A DNA stretch of 64,000 nucleotides, taken from assembly GCA_905250125.1 (NCBI GenBank), contig CAJNOL010000182.1, positions 1 to 64,000 of the forward strand, in the 5' to 3' direction. Below the pieces are notes generated by a model. The model worked only from the letters and a program-made list of their open reading frames with translations. It was not told where the DNA came from and made no database searches. The position numbers were made by a program, and so were the translations under genes. Of this stretch, positions 47,008 to 56,151 are shown one piece after another (position 1 is the first letter of the stretch; every line of letters starts with the position of its first letter). The DNA is from Rotaria sordida (Eukaryota; Rotifera; Eurotatoria; Philodinida; Philodinidae).

Positions 47008-48888
47008 ATGGGAAATTCATGTTCAACGACATGGCCATTAAATCTTTGTTTAAAATCATCTGAAACATCAACACAATCAGATGATGAAACTAGTTTATCA
47101 AAAAATATGGCTGAATCAGCCATTATTTCTACGACTGCCCAGCATACAGCTACGGTAAAATGATTAAATTTACATTTTAGAACATATCATATTTATTCTT
47201 CTATTTAGGTTATTTTCTTACATGGTCTCGGTGATGTTGGGTATGAAAATTAATTTTCATTTTTTTTTGTATATATTTGAGACAATACTTTCGTTTTTTT
47301 TTTAGAGGAAGTTGGCATGAAGTATTTAATACGTATCGTATTGCAAAATCTCTTCCACATGTGAAATTTATTTTTCCAACAGCGTAAACAAAAAGAATTA
47401 ATTTAGCCTTTTTTTTTATGAAACACGGTCTAACAGAGCTGTTGAAGTATAGGACTAAAAATTTAGATCCCGACCCAGCCCGCTAAAGTCCATAAGATTC
47501 AAAATTTTTCGACCCAATCGAACCGTAATTTGATATTCTCCATGAAATTTTTTCAAATTGAAATTGAATAGTCACCTCGACGGTACGAGATATTTTTCTC
47601 CAGTTTTTTTACATTCGATGACTAGCCCGCCCTACACATTTCTCAGACGATTAGAGTCCAACGAATCCAGCGGACTTCACAATTCACAGGCTGTGACATA
47701 TCGTATATGAATAACGTCTCGTTATGATATATAAACTACTTTCTTATTGCATTTCGGGAAAGGACAGTGAAGAAATGTGTGCGAAAATAGATAGAAGAAA
47801 ACAATCTAGATGTGATTAGCAACAGTAACTATAACGTGTTTCACACTCTAATTTCGTAGCAATTGCACTAACAGCTTTTTCATTAATGCTTTATTGTTTA
47901 TATAATAGTCCCGTGCAGAAAGTAACATTGAATATGGGAACGTCTATGACGAGTTGTAAGTGATAATAATGAAGATTTTATTAATTAAATATGATGATTT
48001 CAATAGGGTTTGATATCTTGGGACTTGATCAACAGGCAAAAGAAGATCAAGAAGGCATTGAAAAATCATCAATATTTTGTTAGTTTTTTGTTTTGCTTTT
48101 TTTTTCTCATATATTTCTGTTTACATTATTTTTAGTAAATCATCTTGTTGAAGAAGAAATTAAACGTGGAATTCCACCTGAACGCATTGTAAGTATGAGA
48201 ATTTCTTAAAAAATTCATTACATTCTTTTTTGTTTCATAATATTCAATTATAGATAGTCGGTGGTTTTTCTATGTAAGTTTTTGAATTAAACTATTTTTT
48301 TTAATATTTTGTATGTCAAATGAGGGGTGGTGCAATTGCACTTCATGCAGGTATATTTACATATATATATATATCTATATTGTTTCTGTTATCTTATTAT
48401 TTTTCAGCTTTGACATGTCCTCATACACTTGCAGGTGTTGTAGCTTTATCAACATGGCTTCCTTTATCAACAACATTTCCGGATGTTAGTTTTATTATTT
48501 AAAGAACTATATACATATTAAATAGATGTTTATTATTAGGCACTTGTATCAGGTGATAAAAAAGTTAATCTACCTATTCTTCAATGTCATGGTAAATAGT
48601 AATAGAATGATAAAAAATTTACAAAGATTTTGTTTTTTCATATATAGGTGATCAAGATTCATTGGTTCAATTAAGATGGGCTCGACTTACTGAACAAGGT
48701 ATTAAAGCAATGGGTTTTAAACAATATACATTTAAAGTATATAATCATATGGGACATTCATCATGTGGCCAGGTATAAAATTTTTATTTAGTAAATCTTT
48801 TAAATCGATCTAGATTGTTTTGATTTTGTTTTAGGAAATGAAAGATGTTTGTTCATTTATTATACAATATTTGCCCAAAATAGCTTAA
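47008..48888 (+). CDS. Acyl-protein thioesterase, copy C, with MGNSC start, 12 exons
   Basis: Exons 47008-47154, 47209-47240, 47306-47383, 47909-47955, 48007-48078, 48136-48188, 48254-48273, 48325-48350, 48408-48484, 48540-48591, 48648-48772 and 48835-48888 give 260 residues. It matches APT1/2: VIFLHGLGD near 50-58, then Ser149 (GGFSMGG), Asp205 (CHGDQD) and His238 (MGHSSC) as triad. APTs remove thioester-linked palmitate from cytosolic-face proteins. I chose the ATG at 47008, not the internal one at 47107, because the frame is open upstream and begins MGNSCS, a classic N-myristoylation plus palmitoylation start, and an acceptor (tgtttcag) lies 17 bases before it. A Ser/Thr/Asp-rich linker follows. 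The third intron (47384-47908) is enlarged by a dispersed repeat. Copy B lies just upstream in tandem. Confidence 0.92.
47440..47690 (+). repeat. Dispersed repeat copy inside thioesterase intron
   Basis: Matches the reverse complement of 11215-11480 in NRBP intron 8. It accounts for about half of the unusually long third intron of thioesterase copy C. Confidence 0.55.
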
Positions 48889-49367
48889 CAAATAATATCT
48901 AATATCTAATTTTTGTATATTCTTAAAATATTGACCTATATTTGAGTATTTATTTAGTATATAATACATATATATGTTTGTATATCTGTGTGATTTTATT
49001 GTTTGTTTTTGAGAAAATAAGAACTATTGTTTGAATAATAAATAGATAAAAAAATTATCAATGATTAATTCTTACGAATCAAAATCAATGAAAATAGTTT
49101 AACATTTTTTTTTTCATTATTTATACTAATTATCATGCTTATTTCTGATGTCAGATTATTTAAGGAATATATTGATTTACTTTTTATTCTGATTATAAAA
49201 CAAAACACATTTCAGATGGATGTATACATGTCTATAAAATAACATCAATTTCAATAAAAATCAAAAACAAATCTATGTAGTCAATCATTTGTTTTTGTTC
49301 TTTTCTTATTTTTTTTTGAAAGAGTTTTGTTTATATATTGAAGAATATTTATTGTAAAAGAAGTAAA
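48889..49367. other. Convergent 3' intergenic region
   Basis: AT-rich sequence between the stop of thioesterase copy C (+) and the stop of the RNA ligase gene (-). No coding segment was seen. Confidence 0.6.
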
Positions 49368-51101
49368 TCAGTCTATATTATCACCATCAATTATAAATCC
49401 ATTCTTTTTCATTGGTGCTTTATCCCAATGTTCAGTTATACCAGCTGTAAAATCACTTCGTACTATTTTACCACGATTAATAACTTGTCCATTTTGTTCT
49501 TCTTTAATATAAATACCTTCAACTGGACCATCATAAAATTGAGATGGATAATGAACCATTTCTTTTAAAATATTATCTGCTGGTCTTGGTCCTCGATACA
49601 TAATTGGTACTAAATTTAAATTAGTTTGTTCAAATAATCGTTCCAATATATCACGATCAGTCCATGTTTGTGTTTGACGATCATATAAATCAAAAGCAAG
49701 AAATCGATCAGGTAATCTTGTATAAGGTATTGAATGTGTTGCTACAAGCCATTCACCATAAAGAATATATCGTTCTGAATATGAATTATCACGATCTAAA
49801 ATATGATAAAGACTTTCACGATGTGTTTCAATCCATGTATAAAGTGGACGAAATTGTACATGTGTTGTTGATGTTATATAATGTGAACGATTTTGTACAA
49901 GTAATTCTCTATCTACTGATAATGAAAAACCCATATTAGCACCATCAACTTTTTCTGTTATAACAACATATGGTGTATGATTTGTTTGATTAAATGATAC
50001 TAAAAAATCATCTGCTGTAGCAGCACCTAAATTCATAATATGACCTGTACGTAAAAATTTTAATATACCAATTGGTGTTAATCGTTTAATTAAATCATTA
50101 GCTGCATCAAATGATCGTATAGTACATATAGCAATAAATCCTTCATCAAGTTTTGGTTTTTCCATTTGTCTTTGCATACTTTGAACAGCTGTTCGTACAC
50201 GTTGACCAGGTATAAGTGTTGGATGATCGGAACGTTGTTGTGCACGTGATATACATAAATCTGGATTATAATCAAAATAAATACATATGGGTTTTCGTGC
50301 CCAATGTGCAAGTGCAAGCCATTGTTTACGATCTTCACGATCTGTATTACAACGATCTAAAATTGCTTTAGAATATTTTCCTGGTCGACTTAATTCACGT
50401 TCACATATATCACGTGATCTTGTTTCATCTTGTGAAACAATTGTCCAACGATCATCACGATTTAATATCATTTGTGCTACATAAGATTTTCCTGAACCTG
50501 GTATACCACAAAGCATTATTAAATCAATATTTCCATCTAATTGTCCTTCAATTTCAAGTGGTATTCCTTCAGGTTCAGTAGGTAATGGTGGTAATGGTGA
50601 TTGTCGTTTCCATACAGTACTAACAAATGTATGTATAAATCGTTCTTGTTCTTCTGTTTCAATACTTCCAGGTCTTAATTGTCGTAATTTATCAATAGCT
50701 TCACCAGCTGACATAAATGGTTGTGTCCATTCTTGAGCTGTTGGTGTTTGAAAACCATATATAGCTAAATAACAAGCAATCATTGTACCAGCTCGACCTT
50801 TTCCACCACCACAATGAATTAATAACGGTGTTTTAGTTGGATCATTAATTAAACGAAAAAATAAATCAACTTGTTCAATTGTTGGTGCTCGATAATTTTC
50901 AATAGGAAGATGTGTATGTGAAATTGTTTTATTAAAAAACCATTCTTCAGGTAAAGGTTTTTCTTCTGTTAATGTTATAATATGTCGAATACCAATATGA
51001 GCAGATGCAAGAGCATCAATATCACGTTCATGTCGTGGAGTTGACATGATAGACAAAAAAAATGGAACAATCCAACGAAAGTAACGTGGTAATGAAAACA
51101 T
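49368..51101 (-). CDS. Trimodular phosphatase - polynucleotide kinase - RNA ligase
   Basis: An intronless 577-residue frame with three enzyme domains. (1) Residues about 5-165 are a DUSP23-like cysteine phosphatase: RYFRWIVP...STPR start, HCGGGKGRAG at 96-105 (Cys97, Arg103) and LRPGSIET at 142-149. (2) About 190-340 form a P-loop kinase of the polynucleotide-kinase type: GIPGSGKS at 199-206, SQDE at 223-226, DRCN...DRKQWL at 249-261. (3) About 350-560 form a nucleotidyl-transferase RNA ligase: motif I EKVDGANMG with Lys384 the likely AMP-accepting residue, GEWLVATHSIPY at 449-460, PVEGIYIK (motif IV) at 526-533 and RGKIVR (motif V) at 543-548. It should rephosphorylate and seal broken RNA; the phosphatase might act on 5' or 3' RNA ends or on protein. 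The start ATG is 2 bases after a splice acceptor (catttag). The 2H phosphoesterase gene lies about 720 bases upstream on the same strand. Substrate is inference. Confidence 0.9.
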   Translation of the reverse strand: MFSLPRYFRWIVPFFLSIMSTPRHERDIDALASAHIGIRHIITLTEEKPLPEEWFFNKTISHTHLPIENYRAPTIEQVDLFFRLINDPTKTPLLIHCGGGKGRAGTMIACYLAIYGFQTPTAQEWTQPFMSAGEAIDKLRQLRPGSIETEEQERFIHTFVSTVWKRQSPLPPLPTEPEGIPLEIEGQLDGNIDLIMLCGIPGSGKSYVAQMILNRDDRWTIVSQDETRSRDICERELSRPGKYSKAILDRCNTDREDRKQWLALAHWARKPICIYFDYNPDLCISRAQQRSDHPTLIPGQRVRTAVQSMQRQMEKPKLDEGFIAICTIRSFDAANDLIKRLTPIGILKFLRTGHIMNLGAATADDFLVSFNQTNHTPYVVITEKVDGANMGFSLSVDRELLVQNRSHYITSTTHVQFRPLYTWIETHRESLYHILDRDNSYSERYILYGEWLVATHSIPYTRLPDRFLAFDLYDRQTQTWTDRDILERLFEQTNLNLVPIMYRGPRPADNILKEMVHYPSQFYDGPVEGIYIKEEQNGQVINRGKIVRSDFTAGITEHWDKAPMKKNGFIIDGDNID

Positions 51102-51229
51102 TTCTAAATGAAAACAAATAATTTACATTCAAATACAGATGTCAAACTCAAGAATTCTTTGTTATTTCCAGTTGAATCATTTTTTTTTTACTCATCAGTT
51201 ACTTAAAGACATTAAACAAAGTTTTCAAC

Positions 51230-51750
51230 ATAATTTCTGCAAAGAATAAAACTACTTTAATCTTGCGAGAAAAATCTCCCAACTGATTAAACGCTTTGGA
51301 GTCAAGACTCTGTGCATCATGTGGCCTCTTATGAGCTATGAATACCATGAAAAGATTTCGGATCCTTAGCTTATTGTTGTTGAGATATTGCATTTTTATG
51401 GTATTTTTCAAATTGATATTGTGGTTCCCCTGAGAAACGGTAGGAAAATTCGATTTCAAATTTCGACTGGAAATTTTGCGCAGAAACAAATCTTTATCAG
51501 AATAGTGTATTGTGAAAGTTTTCGATCTTTTGATTCGCTTCTTTCCTGAAATGAGAACATCAAATTTACCTGTGTATAGGAGCAGTCTAAAAGACAAACT
51601 TTTATCATAGCTGCATCTTAGGGTATTTATAATGAAAATATCTTAAACATTCACAATAAACTATTCTTTATGAGGTCAGTCTTTATATGGAAATTTTTAA
51701 CTCGAAGTGCGAAAATAAATTTTCCTAGTGTTTCTGAGTGACACCGATCC
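51230..51750 (+). repeat. Dispersed repeat copy (partner 42480-42880)
   Basis: Lies between the two RNA-repair genes. It aligns in the same orientation with 42480-42880 through several short conserved blocks. The 132-codon minus-strand frame at 51199-51597 falls inside it and has no family features, so it was not called as a gene. Confidence 0.5.
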
Positions 51751-51821
51751 ATCTTGCATTCTTCTTTAGTATTCCGTTGGTATTATTCCCTTTTGCTTTT
51801 TTTATTGCTCTCTCTCTTATA

Positions 51822-52733
51822 TTAATATCTACCTAAATTTTGATTTGTCTGTCGTGGATCAATAAAAGGCACAAGAAGATGTTCACGTGGATTTTGATGA
51901 AATAGTGGTTGTTCATTTAAATAAATGTTCATAAAACGTTGTCGAATTATTTGTGTCCATGGTGTAAATAAATTTATTTTTAATTCTTCTGGAATTTGAT
52001 CTAATTCATTTTCACCAAAAAGACATTCCCATTCAGTATAAATTGATGCACAATGAAAAATTTTTTTATAACAATAATCTTGAATTTTTTCATTTTCTTG
52101 TCCATTAATAAGATGTATAGTTTGTGCATAAGCTAACATTGCTAACTTATATTGTTCATTTCGTCGTGCAATATCACCTAAACGTAACCAACCTTTTTCA
52201 GAATTAGGAAAACGATTACACATTTCTCGTGCATAAATAAATACTTGATCATATTGTTCAGATAAATTATATGATAAAACAAGATGATCAATTATATTTA
52301 TATTAAGATTTTCAATTGAAAATATTGTACGTAATGAATAAAGACTTTTATCAATTGAATGATCATCATTATTACTTAATGTTATATGAAATTGTTTATA
52401 AGATAGACCATATTTTCTTCGAAAAAGATTTCCTGCATTCCAAATAATTACAACCCAACAAACGCCTTTTGGATCACCACCAAGACCAAGAGAAAATATA
52501 TGTTTTGTATCGATTTTTGTTGCATTATCATATAAATCATCGATTTTATTTGATAAATCTGTTGTTAATTGACGTAATTCATCTTTAGTTATTAGAGTTA
52601 TATGATAAGGAGATGATGGTACTGTAGTAATACCAGAACTAGTGACAACTTCATTAGCCATCATATCAATACGAGAACCAAACGCACCAATATAACCACC
52701 GCCACGTTTTATATCTATATCATTTTCAGCCAT
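51822..52733 (-). CDS. 2H phosphoesterase-like protein with helical (TPR-like) repeats
   Basis: An intronless 303-residue protein. The first 125 residues contain two H-x-T motifs, His44-Ile-Thr46 (SPYHITLI) and His116-Ile-Thr118 (KQFHITLS), about 70 residues apart, with a beta-rich stretch between (LGLGGDPKGVCWVVIIWN). That is the layout of the 2H phosphoesterase superfamily (2',3'-cyclic phosphodiesterases, LigT, CPD of fungal tRNA ligase). Residues about 140-240 look like paired helices (LVLSYNLSEQYDQVFIYARE; WLRLGDIARRNEQYKLAMLAYAQ), TPR-like, followed by a tail with several Trp/Phe. It may open 2',3'-cyclic phosphates on RNA ends for the ligase encoded downstream on the same strand. The start ATG lies 22 bases after a strong acceptor (attctttttcttag). 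Enzyme activity is inferred from the motifs alone. Confidence 0.8.
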   Translation of the reverse strand: MAENDIDIKRGGGYIGAFGSRIDMMANEVVTSSGITTVPSSPYHITLITKDELRQLTTDLSNKIDDLYDNATKIDTKHIFSLGLGGDPKGVCWVVIIWNAGNLFRRKYGLSYKQFHITLSNNDDHSIDKSLYSLRTIFSIENLNINIIDHLVLSYNLSEQYDQVFIYAREMCNRFPNSEKGWLRLGDIARRNEQYKLAMLAYAQTIHLINGQENEKIQDYCYKKIFHCASIYTEWECLFGENELDQIPEELKINLFTPWTQIIRQRFMNIYLNEQPLFHQNPREHLLVPFIDPRQTNQNLGRY

Positions 52734-54991
52734 AATGATACTCGTTTTATCACTAAGAAAAAGAATAAAAGATCAATTTCTAGTTCTATTTCAATATGCA
52801 ATTAGACAGCTAATGAAAATAAATAAAATTCTTATTTACCGATAATCGATAATAAGTTTGTATCTGACAGTAGCAAACTAATACGTTTACTATTGATTTC
52901 GATTGACTTCTATATGATTTATACTAAAAATGTTTGTCTTAAATTTCATAATGACAAGTAATAATTTATGAGGTTATTGCACAATTTCGACATTTACACA
53001 CAACAACCCCATGTGTTTGTCATGTCTTGTGCAATAACGTAATGTTACTACATCGTTTCTGCTTTCGCATTTATTCTGTCTCGAGTACGACATAAACAAA
53101 AAATAAAATGAATCAGATAAAGAAAAGAAAAGAAAAGAAGAAAACCACATGAATTGTTATCGACAAACTTGTATTGTGCTTTTCTGAAGAGAAAGTTAAC
53201 GTAAAAATACTACAATTTTTACGGAGGCAAATAATTCGAAATGCATTTCATTCATAAACGATTATATAAATTAATATTTGAAGAAAATAAAGATATTCAC
53301 CTAAGATAAAGTTAGTAGGAGCATCTCTAGTGAATACACTGAGTTTAGGATACTCTCGTACGAGTTGTCATAACAACATTTAGGTACTTTATGAATTTAT
53401 AGCACTTGACTACAAAATGCTTCTAAATGTTCAATCTAATAACTTGTTGAAAAATTTTTCATAGAATGCTATAGAAACTAGACAGGTATCTGATAAGTAC
53501 ACATCTACTAAGACAATTCTCAGCAGGATACATAATCGAGATCCTGTGACATGCTAGTAACAACGTATCCAAAGATGTACTTTGCTGAAAATTGATTCAG
53601 TACACTCACTGGGAACTTCGTTTAATGATTTGGAACAAATTCAATTGTAATACCAATAAATCTAAATATGATACAAAGCAAAAGATTTTGACTCTATTGA
53701 ACAATATTAATGTGTATTTTTTTATCTCATTTATTTAAAAATTTATTAATATAATCAATAATTGATTTGAAATAAGAGACAAGTTTTCCACGGCAAAACA
53801 ATAGTACTGCTAGGGTGGCATTTCGTTTAAATATAGTACCGAAATATTAAATTCGTAATTAGCATGTTTTAATAGAATATATTGAACTAATCTCTAAAAT
53901 AAACAAGATCATCGAGAAATAGAACACAAATTTGCAAAATAAATATCTCATTTTGATCATAACTATTTTGATTATTAAATATACGTTGTACATCATTAAT
54001 ATAACTCGCGACGATAATATGTGCTAATCCAAGCCAAAATAAAAAAACAAAAATAATTATCATCAAAATATTTCTTGAATTGAGTTTCATCCTGAGGTAG
54101 TAATACATTACTAAACAATTGATTGAATTCAATTCAATTATCAAATAAAAACTGTGGTAGTAAACTTGAAATCAGTCTATGTAATGTTAAATATCTATTT
54201 TGATATACAACAGTTATAAAACGATAATAGCAAAAGCTAGCGTGGAAAAAACGTTTTACTTATCACGTGAATGAATAAGTTTCATAAGGATGGAAATGAT
54301 TATGTGTGAAAGATTCACTCAAGAACACAAAACTTATTCAATCGCATTAATAGTCATCAATGACGTACATCATTTAATGAATTCTTATATAAGAAGGATA
54401 TTTTTTCATTCGATTTCACTCAAATATCATTAAAATTCTTCAAAGTTTGTTCTGTGAATGAATCGTTGTCCTAAAATGATTATTTAACAATTATACACCT
54501 GTTTTCTATTGATGGTTACGTAGATTTTTTGAATAACAATGTAATAGTAAATGAGCTATTTATATATATTAATGATTTAATTATTCAATAGAGAATCAAT
54601 TATAAGTTGAATTCGAATAGAATAGATTTTCGATATGATGTCATTCTCATCTAATTATTCATGAGTGAAAAACAATGAATTTTTTTTTAATGTTTTTTTC
54701 TACACAGAAAACCCTAATATTTAGTTGTTGGTGAATAAACTATAATAGATGGCGAATAGGCAATCACAAAGCTTATGTTATAGATTTTATATTATAAACA
54801 ATTGTACAGCGAAAGAAAGATATGTTCATACGATTTAATTTGAAGTCAAATATACTCGCCATATGAATTAAAGTCGATGTAAACTTATTAGAAATTTATT
54901 GTTTCAACACATAAATATGTATTACAGATTCTTTACGATTACAATACAAAAAAAAAATATTTCACAATATAAAATTATGTCAATAAAACAC
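52734..54991. other. Intergenic region with one small hypothetical ORF
   Basis: AT-rich sequence. Apart from the frame at 53887-54090 described separately, no coding segment was supported. Around 53000-53100 the composition is less AT-rich, without recognisable features. Confidence 0.5.
53887..54090 (-). CDS. Hypothetical small membrane or secreted protein
   Basis: From the ATG at 54090 the frame gives 67 residues: a short basic start (MKLNSRN), a hydrophobic segment (ILMIIIFVFLFWLGLAHIIV), then NDVQRIFNNQN and a second hydrophobic end. This could be a signal-anchored small protein or an exon fragment. Hydrophobic frames arise easily in AT-rich DNA, so support is low. No family was recognised. 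Confidence 0.25.
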   Translation of the reverse strand: MKLNSRNILMIIIFVFLFWLGLAHIIVASYINDVQRIFNNQNSYDQNEIFILQICVLFLDDLVYFRD

Positions 54992-56151
54992 TTAAGCAAA
55001 ATAAGCTGAATAAAGGTCTCGAGAACGACCTATTACTGCATTAGCAATCATACCAGAGTTAAAATGAAGAAAAGTATCAATTGGTGCTACCATGGCATAA
55101 TCCGCTACAATTTGATCACGTGTCGAACCTGCCGCACGTAAACATAGATAAATAGGACCAAAGATAAGAAATAAACATGAAATAACACATAAAACACGAA
55201 CTAATGTTGAATTTGAAAAACGACTCATTTTTGATGATGAACGAGCTAATATTCGATGATTTTCCATAGGAAAACTCTAGGAAATAAAAAAAAAACAACA
55301 ATTTATTTTCAATCAATATAGAATATTATACAACTTACAATACTGATATGATTTCGATAACCTGTTGAATAAATTAATGCTCGAATTTTATCTCTTAATT
55401 CTTGAAAATTCCATCCAGCTAATTGTTTTTGACATTTAATTTCTCTAATATTTTTTTCTGAACGTGTATATTGTTCAAGAGCATCTCTAAATGAAACAGC
55501 TTGACCAGCTTTAATCGTTTCTTTTGATGGAACAACAGCTACACGCCACCATTGTTGTGTTACATACGATGCTAAATCAATAGTAAAATTAAAATCAGTT
55601 ACATTACGAGTATGATGTACAGCACGCGTATGACACTGACCATCGGCTGACCGATGGTGTTCATATGTTGTATAATGCTGTAAAATAATAAATTCATATA
55701 ATTTTTTTCGAATAGATTTATACAATACCTCAACATGATAACCATGAATATTAACAGCTATACATGGTTTTTCATTGAGATAAGTCATAAAATAAAGCCA
55801 TAATTGATCAGGATTTTTATCAAGAAGTGGATCAAATGAAAGAACACCTTCTTTTTTACGTTCAGTTTCTGCTCTGGATGGTTCAGTATATGGAGTAACT
55901 TCATTATAATGTAAAATAGCACTATTAGGCACTATTGATATATCAAAATAGTTAGGCGGTAATTCGCCTATATCAGGTGCAGATGCATTTGCATGTTCAT
56001 TATAATTCAGTGGATCTTTATTATTATTTGACATTAACGTATTCACATCTGAATTTGAAACACCATCTGATGGAACTGTCCATGCGGGTGTATTAGCTGA
56101 TGACATATCTACATTCGTAAAACCAGTTGGTGCAATCTTATATTGTGCCAT
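54992..56151 (-). CDS. Uncharacterised membrane-anchored protein, 3 exons
   Basis: Exons 55729-56151, 55339-55677 and 54992-55276 give 348 residues with phase-0 introns of about 51 and 62 bases. The N-terminal 85 residues are low-complexity (Asn/Ser/Pro/Asp). A conserved-looking globular part follows (DPLLDKNPDQLWLYFMTYLNE; IHGYHVEHYTTY; HHTRNVTDFNFTIDL; W-F-ELRDKIRALIYSTGYR). One clear membrane helix lies near residues 279-300 (VLCVISCLFLIFGPIYLCL), then a short tail. There is no signal peptide, so it is probably tail-anchored or single-pass with its bulk in the cytosol. The pattern NPDxLWxFFxT...GYH...VTDFxF reminds me of an unnamed family better known from fungi and protists; I could not verify that. 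The start ATG at 56151 was chosen over an upstream non-ATG start in the same frame. Confidence 0.8.

Noticed and set aside
47107..47109. Internal ATG as start of thioesterase copy C
   Set aside because: The frame is open upstream to ATG 47008 with an MGNSC start and an acceptor just before it; kept only as an alternative.
50090..50484. Alternative frames at 50090-50338 (-) and 50287-50484 (+)
   Set aside because: Both lie inside the RNA ligase gene in other frames and have no independent support.
51199..51597. 132-codon minus-strand ORF between the RNA-repair genes
   Set aside because: Falls in a dispersed repeat, Lys/Asn/Phe-rich, no domain, no supporting start context.
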